The notes under the pieces: model-generated
The model's database searches: none
Seen by the model: the letters and a program-made list of their open reading frames with translations, nothing else
Told to the model about the DNA's origin: nothing
Position numbers and translations under genes: made by a program
Shown: piece by piece, positions 34,362-44,291 of the stretch
Position numbering within the stretch: the first letter of the stretch is position 1
How the letters are laid out: each line of letters opens with the position of its first letter
NCBI RefSeq assembly: GCF_945836005.1
Contig: NZ_OX241534.1
Location: 1,054,001 to 1,118,000, forward strand
Origin: Candidatus Nitrosacidococcus sp. I8
GTDB lineage: Bacteria; Pseudomonadota; Gammaproteobacteria; Nitrosococcales; Nitrosococcaceae
DNA length: 64,000 nt
Reading direction: 5' to 3'

Positions 34362-35150
34362 ATCAGTTGTTTTTTTCTGCCAGTAGTGAGCTAAGGTGAG
34401 GTATTGTGTTAAAGAAAGAGCCTCAGGCCGTAGTCTAGGATCGATATTTAATTCTGTAAGCTCTTCAGCATTTATCCATCCTTTTAAACTATTGGCTAGA
34501 GTTTTACGCCGTTGTGAAAAAGCTTGAGTGACTATTTGATTGAGTACTCTAGGGGAAAGATCAGGGGCTAAAGAAATTTTTCTGGGGATAAGACGAACTA
34601 CCATAGAGTCTACTTTAGGTGGTGGCAGAAAAGCACCAGGTTTTACGGGAAATAGCCTAATGACCGTGCAATAGAATTGAGTCATCACACTTAATCGACC
34701 ATAATCCTTACTATTGGGTGCTGCTCCCATTCTAAGTACAATTTCCCGTTGGAGCATAAAATGGCAATCTTTAATGTTATCTGCTTGAGTAAATAGATGA
34801 AATAGTAAGGCAGTAGAGATATTATAAGGTAAATTACCTACAATTCTTAAAGGTTGCTGATCTCCTAATTTACTAAAATCAAAGCGTAATGCATCTTGAT
34901 TATATAAAATAAGTTTACCTTTAATAGAATCAGAGGAACACCCCTGAGTAAGATAGCTAGCAAGATCTCGATCTAACTCAATAGCATAAAGCTGAGGTAT
35001 CTTCCTTAACAAAGGAAAGGTAAGTGCCCCTTGCCCAGGGCCAATCTCCACAATAGCATCATTAGGTTGTGGGCAAATAGCCTCTATAATTTGGCATATA
35101 ATATAAGGGTCATGGAGAAAGTGTTGGCCAAAGCGCTTTTTAGGCTGCAT
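34356..35150 (-). CDS. rsmA: 16S rRNA dimethyladenosine transferase
   Basis: RsmA (KsgA) dimethylates A1518 and A1519 in 16S rRNA helix 45. The 264-residue protein has KKRFGQHFLHDPYIICQI at the N-terminus, the SAM-binding IVEIGPGQGALTFPLL, the NLPYNISTALLF catalytic motif (NLPY) and the C-terminal FSQRRKTLANSLKG block. Last gene of the lptD-surA-pdxA-rsmA cluster; it starts 1 bp after the pdxA stop, so translation is coupled. Confidence 0.96.
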   Translation of the reverse strand: MQPKKRFGQHFLHDPYIICQIIEAICPQPNDAIVEIGPGQGALTFPLLRKIPQLYAIELDRDLASYLTQGCSSDSIKGKLILYNQDALRFDFSKLGDQQPLRIVGNLPYNISTALLFHLFTQADNIKDCHFMLQREIVLRMGAAPNSKDYGRLSVMTQFYCTVIRLFPVKPGAFLPPPKVDSMVVRLIPRKISLAPDLSPRVLNQIVTQAFSQRRKTLANSLKGWINAEELTELNIDPRLRPEALSLTQYLTLAHYWQKKTTDL

Positions 35151-35151
35151 T

Positions 35152-36159
35152 TTAATGGATATTCCTATACTGCTGGCGATTTTTAGCCATATAGAGTGCA
35201 GTTTTGATTGCAGTATCTAAACTGCCTATATTCACCTTTCCTGTACCTGCTAGCTCTAAGGCTGTGCCATGGTCTACTGAAGTGCGAATTATAGGTAATC
35301 CTAAAGTAATGTTTACTGCTTGACCAAAACCTAAGTGCTTGAGTACAGGTAATCCTTGATCGTGGTACATAGCGAGTACCGCATCCGCTTGTTCTAAGTA
35401 TTTAGGTACAAATAAGGTATCAGCAGGTAGAGGACCAATTAAATTCATTCCTCTAGCCTGCAATTTCTCCAAAACGGGGATAATGGTTTTTATTTCCTCA
35501 TCGCCTAAGTATCCGCCCTCTCCTGCATGGGGATTAAGGCCGCATATTAAAATTTTAGGATGGCTAATACCAAAATCTTGCTGCAAGCTATCATGTAAAA
35601 TTTCTATAGTATTTATTAATCCTTCATAAGTAATAGCTTGACTAACCTGACTCAAAGGTAAATGGGTAGTTGCCAATGCTACTCTAAGCCCAGAAGTAGC
35701 AAGCATCATGACTACTTGTGAGGTATTACAAGCTTGAGCTAAAAACTCCGTATGTCCGGTAAAAGCAATTCCTGCTTGATTAATCACTTCTTTGTGAATA
35801 GGTCCGGTCACTAGAGCTGAAAATTCTTTATTTAAACACCCTATAACTCCTCGTTGTAAGCAATTCAGGATATAAGCAACATTATTAGGATTCAATTGCC
35901 CAGGGATTACTGGAGTAGTCGTTGATAACGGCAACACTTTGAGAGTACCTACTTTGCCAGATTCTACAGAGCATGCAGAATTATAAGGAATAATTTGTAA
36001 AGATTGTCCTCGCTGCTTTGCTCGGCTGAGAAGAACATCAGGATCAGCAATGACTACTAGATCATATTCTCTATATTGTTGAGCAAATTCAATAACTATA
36101 TCTGGACCAATGCCAGCAGGTTCTCCGGGAGTCAATGCGATTTGTATCGGTGTAGACAC
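35152..36159 (-). CDS. pdxA: 4-hydroxythreonine-4-phosphate dehydrogenase
   Basis: PdxA oxidises 4-phosphohydroxy-L-threonine in pyridoxal phosphate synthesis. The 335-residue protein starts ALTPGEPAGIGPDIVIEFA, then TGPIHKEVINQAGIAFTGHT (metal-binding His), CGLNPHAGEGGYLGDEE (second metal His) and AMYHDQGLPVLKHLGFG (third metal site), ending RTSVDHGTALELAGTGK. Length is normal. It overlaps the surA stop by 1 bp. Confidence 0.96.
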   Translation of the reverse strand: MSTPIQIALTPGEPAGIGPDIVIEFAQQYREYDLVVIADPDVLLSRAKQRGQSLQIIPYNSACSVESGKVGTLKVLPLSTTTPVIPGQLNPNNVAYILNCLQRGVIGCLNKEFSALVTGPIHKEVINQAGIAFTGHTEFLAQACNTSQVVMMLATSGLRVALATTHLPLSQVSQAITYEGLINTIEILHDSLQQDFGISHPKILICGLNPHAGEGGYLGDEEIKTIIPVLEKLQARGMNLIGPLPADTLFVPKYLEQADAVLAMYHDQGLPVLKHLGFGQAVNITLGLPIIRTSVDHGTALELAGTGKVNIGSLDTAIKTALYMAKNRQQYRNIH

Positions 36160-37475
36160 TAAATTTCCCCATTAAAGCTATCTAAGCGGTATTCTACATA
36201 GGCCTCGTCTCGAAGTTGGCGCATCCAATCCTCTAAATTCTCCTCTGCTTTTCTTGCATGAAGCTCTTGCTTTGCCTTATTACGACTATAGGAATCGGTC
36301 ATATTTTTCTCTCTTTTAGCCACTACTTGGGCAATATGCCAGCCAAATTGGGTTTTAAAAGGCTCGCTAATTTCATCTGGGTTTAAGGAATAAATTACCT
36401 GCTCAAATTGAGGTACCATCTCACCAGGGCTAACCCAGCCTAAATCTCCTCCCTTGATTGCACTACCCTTGTCTTCTGAGTGAGCACGGGCTAGCTCCGT
36501 AAATTTCTCTCCTAATAAAGCCCGTTGTCTAAGCTCACTGAGACGTAATTCTATCTCCTCATCCCCCTTTAATTCATCGGTACGGATAAGAATATGGCGA
36601 GCATGGACTTGGGGTACTAATTTCTCTCCTACATCATCGCCTTTAACTTCTAATAACTTTACAATGTGAAAACCACTTGGGCTACGAATAGGATTACTTA
36701 GTTCTCCTACTTTAAGTTTAGGTATTTCATCTACAAATAAAGTAGGTAATTGGGATAATTTGCGCCAACCTAAATCTCCTCCTTCTAAAGCCTGATGGCC
36801 ATCGGAATAACTCATGGCTACTTTTTGAAAATCTGCACCACTACGCAATTTTTCTATAATTTGTTGTGCCTGTTTTTTTGCTTTTTGAATCTCCTCAGGG
36901 GAGGAAGCCTCTGGTATTGCAACTAAAATATGGGCAATATGATATTGAGCATCTTGGTTGCCCTGCTTTTTTTGAGTAGCAATAAAGTTGTCTAGCTCCG
37001 CATCGCTGATCGTGATTCGATCTTCTATTTCCCTTTTGTGAAGCTGGGAGATAGTAATCTCTTCCCGAACGTTTTCTCGAAATGCTGAAAAAGGAATACT
37101 ACTTTCTTTTAATTTATCTCGAAACTCGCTTAAGGTTAAGTTGTTGTGTTGAGCAATATTTTTTAGGGCTTCATTGAGCATATCATCACTCACTCTAATA
37201 CCTACTCGTTCAGCAAGTTGTAACTGCAGATGTTGCATCACAAGTCGCTCTAATACTTGTTTTTCTAAAATATCTGTCGGCGGCATAGGACCGCCTTTAG
37301 CCTCTAATTGTGCTTCAATATTTTGGCTAGTTTGCTCTAGCTCACTTTCTAAAATAGCCTCATCATTGACTACTGCTACAATCCGATCTAAAAACAAATT
37401 ACCTGCCCCATAGCTATGGATAATCCAAAACAGGCTAAAAAGAATAAAAACTACTCTCATAAAATTAGCTACCAT
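36159..37475 (-). CDS. surA: Periplasmic chaperone / peptidyl-prolyl isomerase SurA
   Basis: SurA carries unfolded outer-membrane proteins through the periplasm to the BAM complex and includes LptD among its clients. The 438-residue protein has a signal peptide (FILFSLFWIIHSYG), a chaperone N-terminal module (FLDRIVAVVNDEAILESELE), two parvulin domains (about 177-280 with ARHILVA-like AHILVAIPEA and GGDLGWRKLSQLP; about 290-390 with HARHILIRTDE and GGDLGWVSPGEMVPQFEQ) and a C-terminal helix. A Met at residue 6 is an alternative start. It begins 5 bp after lptD. Confidence 0.95.
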   Translation of the reverse strand: MVANFMRVVFILFSLFWIIHSYGAGNLFLDRIVAVVNDEAILESELEQTSQNIEAQLEAKGGPMPPTDILEKQVLERLVMQHLQLQLAERVGIRVSDDMLNEALKNIAQHNNLTLSEFRDKLKESSIPFSAFRENVREEITISQLHKREIEDRITISDAELDNFIATQKKQGNQDAQYHIAHILVAIPEASSPEEIQKAKKQAQQIIEKLRSGADFQKVAMSYSDGHQALEGGDLGWRKLSQLPTLFVDEIPKLKVGELSNPIRSPSGFHIVKLLEVKGDDVGEKLVPQVHARHILIRTDELKGDEEIELRLSELRQRALLGEKFTELARAHSEDKGSAIKGGDLGWVSPGEMVPQFEQVIYSLNPDEISEPFKTQFGWHIAQVVAKREKNMTDSYSRNKAKQELHARKAEENLEDWMRQLRDEAYVEYRLDSFNGEI

Positions 37476-37480
37476 TAAAG

Positions 37481-39811
37481 TTAGAACTGAGAACTATAGC
37501 CAGCGATACTTCGATCAAGTAGGGTATCTATTTTTTGTCCTATACTACCTAAGCCTTTTAATTCCATTTGGACCATAATGGATTTATTCATATCCCCTTG
37601 AAAATTAGTGACATAATCACGCCCTAATACACGAAGTGTCCAACAACAGCTGTCATACTCAAATCCACCTAGCACTTCAAGGGTTCTAGCATTTTTAATA
37701 TCATGGTACCAACGTCCAATAAGGTTCCACCTTTTCCCTATAGGAAGTACGCCAGAAAAATCCATTTGTTCTAATACTTGGCGACGAAAACGATAATCGG
37801 CATTGAATATAATGCCACTTTTTTTACTATGATATCGAGCACCAATAGATCCAAGATCAATTTGATCATGAACTGGATCATAGCGAAGCTCTTCTGTGGT
37901 GGACCAATTTTCAGAAATTCGAGCAGCAAATTCTGAAACAATCTGGGAACCATACCCTGTCTGGGGCAAGAAGCCGGGCATCGTAACTCTTGGATCTTGG
38001 AAAAATTCAATTTGCCCGATAGAAGCCCGCATTACTTCATTGCCTGTAGTAGAACTCAGTAAGCGGCTAGTTAAGGCAAAAGTGATCTGATTAGCATCAT
38101 TCATCCGATCAGCACCGGTAAACTGATTAGGCTGAAACAATCGAGCAAAGTAAAAATCTAAAGGAGCACTATCAAAGATAGGGAAATCACTTTGATCTTG
38201 ATAAGGAACGTAGAGATAGTAAGCGCGAGGTTCTAAAGTTTGTCGAAGTCCATGACCAAATAAACTAATTTCCCGATCAAAGGTAGTACCCATATCAAAA
38301 CTAAGTACTGGAAGTACTCGACTTAAAAAAGAACTATTAGCACTACCCCCAAACTGAGCTAATCCTGGAGATCCTAGCCCGAGTAAGTCTGGATTCTGTA
38401 TGATATTAGAATTAGGTATATTCCCTTCTGCTCCAGGAATAGACTCATTATTTCTTACCCAATATTGAGTATCTCTTATCCCAACACTTGGGATAAAATG
38501 AACTCCATGACGTTCAAAAGGTAAACTTACCGTAGGCCAAAAATCTAGTCGTACAGCACTAGATGAAAAAGTACGCTGAAAGTTAACTGCTTCTCCATGA
38601 AATTTAAGATCCAATCCCATAAAACGATTAGGTAAAAACCCATCCACCAATAATTGAGGTAATCTTCGAGCTGGCAATGCGGCATCTGGAATCGCAGGAT
38701 CAATATTTTTAAAAGCCTGTACCCGCCCAGTTGCATTCCAACCATTACCCACATAAATAAGGTCAAATTCATTATTCAGTATGGAGGTACTAGAAACGCT
38801 TAGGGTATTACTAAAATTTTCAAAGTAGGTTTTATCTGAAACATAATTCACATCAATATTTGTAATTAACCGGGGAGTCAGAGTACCAAAGTGTTGATAG
38901 AAAAATGCTCCTCGAGAGCTACCCCCATGTTTTGGATCATCGGGTAAAAAAGCAGCCCGTACCTGACCTTGATTGTTGGGATTTAAATAACGAAATTCTC
39001 CTTCAAGCATTAACCCACGTTCGGCGTAATAATGGGGAATTAGAGTGGCATCTCGATTAGGGGCAATATTCCAATAATAAGGAATATAAAAATTAGCTCC
39101 CGTATTACTAGAGCTCCCCCCCGAAGGTCTTAAAAATCCAGATTTACGCCGATCATCGATAGGAAAACGTATCCTAGGAAAATATAGAATGGGGAAATCC
39201 TTAACCCTAAAAGTGACTCCCTTTGCCCAGCCTACCCCTTGTTCATGATCTAAATCTATTTTTTTTGCCCTAAGCTCCCATGCATTACTCCCAACATCGC
39301 AGGTGGTAAAAGTGGCATTTCTTAAAAAAGTTTTAGCGGTTCCTTCACGTCTCATCCTATAAGCAGTGCCTCGACCATGGGTATCTCTTAAAAAATAACG
39401 GGCATGATGCATTTCCTTATGATCAATTTGTAGATCCATAGTAGTATCATCTCCAATGATATCTATTCCTGAATCTTGATAACGTACATCTCCAAATGCT
39501 TTTATCGTCTGACCTGGTCTATCATAGAATACCTCATCTGCATCAAGCCACTGCCCCATTCGTCTGAGCTTAACATCTCCAAGAAAAGTAGAAACCCCCT
39601 CTTTTTCTAACTTGGCACTCTCAGCGGTAATATCAGCAGGGCCACTTGGCGGGGCAAGCACATCTTTTGAAGCAGGTTCAATCATAGGACCGCATTTTTC
39701 CCACTGATATAATTGTCCTTGAGCACTTAAAGCTAAATTGTTTACTCCTAACCACAAAAAAAATAAGGAAAAAACCCAAGCTAGAAAGGCAGTATTTTTT
39801 TTTAGTTTCAC
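37481..39811 (-). CDS. lptD: LPS-assembly outer membrane protein LptD
   Basis: LptD forms with LptE the outer-membrane translocon that inserts lipopolysaccharide. The 776-residue protein has a signal peptide (ending about residue 30), an OstA-type jellyroll (DITAESAKLEKEGVSTFLGD to about 190) and a long beta-barrel domain. Four Cys match the E. coli disulfide set: Cys40, Cys171 (FTTCDVGSN) and the adjacent pair Cys722-Cys723 (DSCCWTL). First gene of the cluster; surA follows after 5 bp. Confidence 0.96.
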   Translation of the reverse strand: MKLKKNTAFLAWVFSLFFLWLGVNNLALSAQGQLYQWEKCGPMIEPASKDVLAPPSGPADITAESAKLEKEGVSTFLGDVKLRRMGQWLDADEVFYDRPGQTIKAFGDVRYQDSGIDIIGDDTTMDLQIDHKEMHHARYFLRDTHGRGTAYRMRREGTAKTFLRNATFTTCDVGSNAWELRAKKIDLDHEQGVGWAKGVTFRVKDFPILYFPRIRFPIDDRRKSGFLRPSGGSSSNTGANFYIPYYWNIAPNRDATLIPHYYAERGLMLEGEFRYLNPNNQGQVRAAFLPDDPKHGGSSRGAFFYQHFGTLTPRLITNIDVNYVSDKTYFENFSNTLSVSSTSILNNEFDLIYVGNGWNATGRVQAFKNIDPAIPDAALPARRLPQLLVDGFLPNRFMGLDLKFHGEAVNFQRTFSSSAVRLDFWPTVSLPFERHGVHFIPSVGIRDTQYWVRNNESIPGAEGNIPNSNIIQNPDLLGLGSPGLAQFGGSANSSFLSRVLPVLSFDMGTTFDREISLFGHGLRQTLEPRAYYLYVPYQDQSDFPIFDSAPLDFYFARLFQPNQFTGADRMNDANQITFALTSRLLSSTTGNEVMRASIGQIEFFQDPRVTMPGFLPQTGYGSQIVSEFAARISENWSTTEELRYDPVHDQIDLGSIGARYHSKKSGIIFNADYRFRRQVLEQMDFSGVLPIGKRWNLIGRWYHDIKNARTLEVLGGFEYDSCCWTLRVLGRDYVTNFQGDMNKSIMVQMELKGLGSIGQKIDTLLDRSIAGYSSQF

Positions 39812-39893
39812 CCAGTTTTGAAATAAACAGCACCGAAAAATGAATAGAATCTATATATTCTTAACATTCATTCAATGACAAAAAAATAAATTC

Positions 39894-39922
39894 TTGATAT
39901 ATTAATAGGAATTACGTAAAAT
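39894..39922 (+). promoter_or_regulatory. Promoter of the tRNA-Ala/tRNA-Glu unit
   Basis: -35 TTGATA (39894-39899), 17-bp spacer, -10 TAAAAT (39917-39922), 13 nt before tRNA-Ala. No GC-rich discriminator is obvious beyond tgcttatttttt. The promoter of the divergent lptD must lie in the same 124-bp gap. Confidence 0.7.
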
Positions 39923-39935
39923 GCTTATTTTTTGC

Positions 39936-40011
39936 GGGGCCATAGCTCAGCTGGGAGAGCACTTGCATGGCATGCAAGGGGTCGGCGGTTCGATCCCGCC
40001 TGGCTCCACCA
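39936..40011 (+). tRNA. tRNA-Ala (anticodon GGC)
   Basis: A 76-nt cloverleaf starting GGGGCCATAGCTCAGC and ending TGGCTCCACCA. The anticodon arm is TTGCATGGCATGCAA with GGC; the T arm is GGCGGTTCGATCCCGCC. The 5' acceptor strand GGGGCCA pairs with TGGCTCC. CCA is encoded. It is 13 bp upstream of tRNA-Glu. Confidence 0.97.
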
Positions 40012-40024
40012 AATAAAATGTCCT

Positions 40025-40101
40025 GTCCCCATCGTCTAGTCGGCCTAGGACATCGCCCTTTCACGGCGGTAACAGGGGTTCGAATCCCCTTGGGGACGCC
40101 A
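40025..40101 (+). tRNA. tRNA-Glu (anticodon TTC)
   Basis: A 77-nt cloverleaf starting GTCCCCATCGTCTAGTC and ending GGGGACGCCA. The anticodon loop is CCCTTTCACGG with TTC; the T arm is AGGGGTTCGAATCCCCT. CCA is encoded. It follows tRNA-Ala in one transcript and converges with the end of sbcC, 19 bp away. Confidence 0.97.
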
Positions 40102-40120
40102 CCTTTTTCATAGGTGCTTG

Positions 40121-42979
40121 TCATAAAGCGTTAAAAACAAAACGCTTATCCATCCGACTGTATCCTAATCCCTCTCCTTTCTTAATATAAATTTGATTAG
40201 GGATTCGCTCTTTAAGTGCTTCAATATGAGAAATTACCCCAATGGTTTTTCCTCTAGCATGTAAACTATCTAACACACCTAACACCATCTCTAAGCTCTC
40301 TTCATCCAGGGTACCAAACCCTTCATCTAAAAATAGAGAATCAATACTCATTTTATGGCTCACTAAATCTGACAATGCTAATGCCAGAGCAAGACTTACA
40401 ATAAAAGTCTCTCCTCCCGATAAAGTCCGGGTATCCCGAAAATTATCTCCTTGCCAAGTGTCTATAATCTCCAATCTTAGTTCCTGATCTCCTGATGATC
40501 GCCGGAGTTGATAGCGGTTATGAAATTTTTCTAGCTGTTGATTTGCTAACTCAATCAGGTGATCTAAAGTGAGACCTTGGACAAAGCGGCGAAATTTATC
40601 CCCTTCCTTGGAACCGATTAGACTGTTTAACTGTGCCCAAAGTTTATAATTTTTTTCTTGTTTTTGAATAATAATCAAACTATCCTGCTGTTTTCTTTGT
40701 TCAGCTATATTGCTTGTGAGTTTTTGCTGAATTTCACCTTGTTGTTGCAGAATGAAATCTCGGCTTGATTGACGATCTATCGCTTGATTGTTGATTGTAT
40801 TAATCGCCTCTTTTTCTTTAAGTTGAGGATTACTTTCGGCTAGCTCTGTTTTTTCTTGGGCAATTTTACGTTTTTCCTCCTCAAGCCAGCTTTGCTTTTC
40901 TTGTGCTTGCTTAAGCTCACTTTTCTTTAATTCATATTCCTTTTGTTTCCCTTGGTAGGCTTTCCATCGGGATTGTTGCATTGCAAGCCAATCATTTTGC
41001 TGCACTAGTAAGGGCAGATCTAAAGAAAATCCTTTTAAAAATTTAATCAGTTGCTGCTCTAAGTTTTTGTATTCTTGTGCCAGCTCTATCAGATGTATTT
41101 TCAAGTGGGTGCTAGTTTGATGGTGGTTATTATTCTCTTGGATTGCCAGATCTCGTTTATGCTTTTTTTCTTCAATTTGCTGCTCTATTTTTCCTTGCTG
41201 TTCTTTCTTTTGCTCTAGCCCGAGATTAATAGAATTTAATTGTTTATTTATTTCGTCTAAATCAGAAATTTTTTGCTTAATTTCTTTAAATAAGATATTA
41301 AACTCTTGTGTCTGTTCAATTTTTAGAGAAATATTTAATCCGCTCGCTGCTTCAAGCCACTTATTATTTAGCTCCTGTCGTGCTTTAATATTTTCTATTA
41401 GATCTTTTTTGCTTTGATTATATAGACCTTCTAATTTAGCCAAAGCAATTTGTTGTTTTTTATGCTCCTCTTGTAGCTCTCTTAGCTTTTCTATTTGATC
41501 CTGAAGTTTTTGCTCTGTTTCTGAAAGATTAATTTCTTTATATTGAGTAATCTTAGGATGCTCCGTAGCACCACACAAAGGACAAGGCATATCTGGTTGG
41601 AGTTTTGCCCGATACTGTGCAAGATCCACAATTTCTCGTTCTCGATCTCGCAGCTGAGATAGGATATTTAAGTGTTCTTGAACTTGGTCAAATTGCTGTT
41701 TAATCTCTTTTATTTGCTGATTTGTTTGCTCTAAATTAATCTGGCATGCTTCAAGAGATCTTTCATTTTCCTTGTATTGTGTTTGCTTTGTTTGAAATCC
41801 TTGCTGCCAATCAGCTAATCGCTCATAATCTCCAATCTGCTTTAAATGCTGATCCCGATCTAGTCTCCAGTCAGATTCCGAAATTCCAGCTAGTAAGCTC
41901 TCTTTTCCTTGGCTAAATTTAGTGAGTTGTGCTTCATAGAATTTTAATTCTTGCCCTAAATCGGCAATAGTTTTATCTTGTTCTGCAATTTGCACAACCC
42001 CTAGTGCTATTTTTTGCTGAAGCTGGTTAATCTCTCCTGCTATTTTTTGCTGCCGATCATAGATCTGTACTCGTTGCTTAAACTGATCTTCCCATTTGGG
42101 TAGATACTCTCCTAAGTTTTCTTTACCCTTATAGTGCTTTAAATTAGCTTCAATACTATTCAAGGCAACTTCCAGTTGTCTTTGATGATTCTGATTTTCT
42201 AAAATTTCTTGGGTTTTCGCTTGGTATTGTTTTTGGTAGTTTTGAATCTGATCGTAAATTTGTTGCTGCCGAGTTAATGCCTTTAACTCATTATCATATT
42301 GATTTTGTTGTATTTTTAAATTTTCTTTTATTTGGTTTAATTCAATTACTTCTTCTGGTGTGAGTAATTTTATATTTTCAGCACTGGTTTTCAGAAGATG
42401 TAAATCTATCTCATGTTGACGATAGGATTCAAACACTCTTCGAGAAATTTCCCCATAAATTTCCGTACCGGTCAGCTCTTCTAATAATGCTGCCTTCTCA
42501 TTGGCACTGGCATTTAGAAAAGCAGCAAAGCCCCCTTGAGCGAGGAGCATCGCTTTAGTAAAGCGAGCAAAATCCAGCCCAGTAATCTGCTCAATTTGAT
42601 TGAGTTTTTCCCTCACTTGGCTGGCAATAATTTTTCCATTACCCTTTGCTAATTCCACCTTAGCCGATTGTGGTTTACCCTCAATTTTATTGCGAGCCAG
42701 TTTTTGAGACCAAAAAGCCCGATAAACCTCATCGCCCACTTGAAATTCCACTTCAGCCAAAGATTCACTGGTATAGCGAGTTATAATCTTATAAGTATCA
42801 GATAATCGTGGAGTTTGATGGTATAAAGCTAAACAAATCCCATCGAGTAAGGTAGATTTCCCAGCCCCGGTAGCACCGATAATTGCAAACAAGCCATTAA
42901 ATTTGGGATCTCTAAAATCAATTCTCCATTCTCCCTTAAGGGAGTTAAGGTTTTTTAGCCGAAGACTGAGGATTTTCAT
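40121..42979 (-). CDS. sbcC: Exonuclease subunit SbcC
   Basis: SbcC is the SMC-like ATPase of the SbcCD complex, which opens hairpins and protein-blocked DNA ends. The 952-residue protein has Walker A GATGAGKSTLLDGICLAL (about 35-52), two very long coiled coils, a zinc-hook CPLCGATEH near residue 465, and the C-terminal ABC signature TLSGGETFIVSLALALALSD with Walker B DSLFLDEGFGTLDEES. Length is slightly shorter than the E. coli protein (1048). Its ATG overlaps the sbcD stop by 4 bp. Confidence 0.96.
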   Translation of the reverse strand: MKILSLRLKNLNSLKGEWRIDFRDPKFNGLFAIIGATGAGKSTLLDGICLALYHQTPRLSDTYKIITRYTSESLAEVEFQVGDEVYRAFWSQKLARNKIEGKPQSAKVELAKGNGKIIASQVREKLNQIEQITGLDFARFTKAMLLAQGGFAAFLNASANEKAALLEELTGTEIYGEISRRVFESYRQHEIDLHLLKTSAENIKLLTPEEVIELNQIKENLKIQQNQYDNELKALTRQQQIYDQIQNYQKQYQAKTQEILENQNHQRQLEVALNSIEANLKHYKGKENLGEYLPKWEDQFKQRVQIYDRQQKIAGEINQLQQKIALGVVQIAEQDKTIADLGQELKFYEAQLTKFSQGKESLLAGISESDWRLDRDQHLKQIGDYERLADWQQGFQTKQTQYKENERSLEACQINLEQTNQQIKEIKQQFDQVQEHLNILSQLRDREREIVDLAQYRAKLQPDMPCPLCGATEHPKITQYKEINLSETEQKLQDQIEKLRELQEEHKKQQIALAKLEGLYNQSKKDLIENIKARQELNNKWLEAASGLNISLKIEQTQEFNILFKEIKQKISDLDEINKQLNSINLGLEQKKEQQGKIEQQIEEKKHKRDLAIQENNNHHQTSTHLKIHLIELAQEYKNLEQQLIKFLKGFSLDLPLLVQQNDWLAMQQSRWKAYQGKQKEYELKKSELKQAQEKQSWLEEEKRKIAQEKTELAESNPQLKEKEAINTINNQAIDRQSSRDFILQQQGEIQQKLTSNIAEQRKQQDSLIIIQKQEKNYKLWAQLNSLIGSKEGDKFRRFVQGLTLDHLIELANQQLEKFHNRYQLRRSSGDQELRLEIIDTWQGDNFRDTRTLSGGETFIVSLALALALSDLVSHKMSIDSLFLDEGFGTLDEESLEMVLGVLDSLHARGKTIGVISHIEALKERIPNQIYIKKGEGLGYSRMDKRFVFNAL

Positions 42980-44202
42980 GTTTCTTCTGATAGGGTGGTA
43001 ATAATTTCTTTAAATAATTGGGTCAGTTGTTCTTGTTCTGTGTCATCTTCAAATGTTTCTAGCTGGAGTCGACGTTGAAACACTTCTTCTACCGTAAGTT
43101 CAGATAGCGACTCTTTAAGCTCTCTTCTTAGCTCTGGTATATTTTGCTGCAGTCGTTTGATTCGTAACACTTCAACAGGGTAATTTTCCCATAGAGGTTG
43201 AAGTTGACTTTGAATATTATTCAAATAATCATTGTCTTGAATTTCTACCTCTAACCAACTAGGTTTTAGGGAGGAATCTAACATTTCCGATTGGGTAAAT
43301 GTTTTAAACTGGCTTTCAATCTCAGAAATTTTCCCCCTAATCGTTGCTAGTTTTCGAAATATAGGAATACTTAGGGACTTAATTTCAATTGGCTGGTTAG
43401 GATTAGCCTCTACTAATAATACTTGCTTGATTTGCTTAGTTTCATCAAAACTTAAGGGAATCGGTGAGCCAGAATAACGAATATGATCCTGTTTTCCTGC
43501 AATTTGCCCTCGATGAAGATGACCCAATGCTAAATAATCCATAGGAGGAAAAGCTTGAGCTGGAAATCCCTCTAAAGTACCAATATAAATATCTCGCACT
43601 GACTCAGAGGATTGCCCTCCTAAAACCATTAAATGACCTGTTCCGATGATAGGTAAATTTTTACCTAGTTCCTGCCGTTTCTCACAAGCAAGATCATAAA
43701 GATTGGTATAGTGCTGTTTAATAGCTTGGCTTAAACCCTGTGCTTTATCATCGCTATTTTCCCCAGCTTGGCTAGTGACTAGTTCTTGAGGACGAAGATA
43801 AGGCACAGCACATAAAATAGCTCCGGGCTGACCTTGCTTGTCATGGAGAATATGAATCTGCTCTGCTAGATTTTCCCTAATTCCTCCCACCACTAAGCAA
43901 TTTAGGCAGCAGAGTAATTCACGGGATTCATGAAGAGTGGCTACCGAATCATGATTACCACCAATAATGACTAACTGACAGCCTAAAGGCAGTAAGGCTA
44001 CGATAAAATCGTTATATAACTTGCGTGCATAGCTAGGTGGTGTTCCTGTATCGAAAATATCCCCTGCCACAATTAAAGCGTTTACTTCATGGATTTTGAT
44101 TTGATCCAGTAGCCACGCTAAAAATGCCTGATGCTCTAGCTCTCTACTTTTGCCCATAAAGTGCTGCCCAAGGTGCCAATCGGAGGTATGAATAATTTTC
44201 AT
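42976..44202 (-). CDS. sbcD: Exonuclease subunit SbcD
   Basis: Mn-dependent nuclease subunit of SbcCD. The 408-residue protein shows the calcineurin-like phosphoesterase motifs in order: IIHTSDWHLGQHF (residues 3-15), VAGDIFDTGTPPS, VIIGGNHDSVATLHESREL, GTGHLMVLGGQ and ALGHLHRGQ. The C-terminal part provides the SbcC-binding region. Divergent from the UvrD-like helicase gene with an 89-bp AT-rich gap that must hold both promoters. Confidence 0.96.
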   Translation of the reverse strand: MKIIHTSDWHLGQHFMGKSRELEHQAFLAWLLDQIKIHEVNALIVAGDIFDTGTPPSYARKLYNDFIVALLPLGCQLVIIGGNHDSVATLHESRELLCCLNCLVVGGIRENLAEQIHILHDKQGQPGAILCAVPYLRPQELVTSQAGENSDDKAQGLSQAIKQHYTNLYDLACEKRQELGKNLPIIGTGHLMVLGGQSSESVRDIYIGTLEGFPAQAFPPMDYLALGHLHRGQIAGKQDHIRYSGSPIPLSFDETKQIKQVLLVEANPNQPIEIKSLSIPIFRKLATIRGKISEIESQFKTFTQSEMLDSSLKPSWLEVEIQDNDYLNNIQSQLQPLWENYPVEVLRIKRLQQNIPELRRELKESLSELTVEEVFQRRLQLETFEDDTEQEQLTQLFKEIITTLSEET

Positions 44203-44291
44203 TGGTTTCTAATTTTTATCTAAACTAATTATATTATTCAATGATTAAAAATAATTATCCAATCAAATAAAAGTAGATAAAACAAAAACAA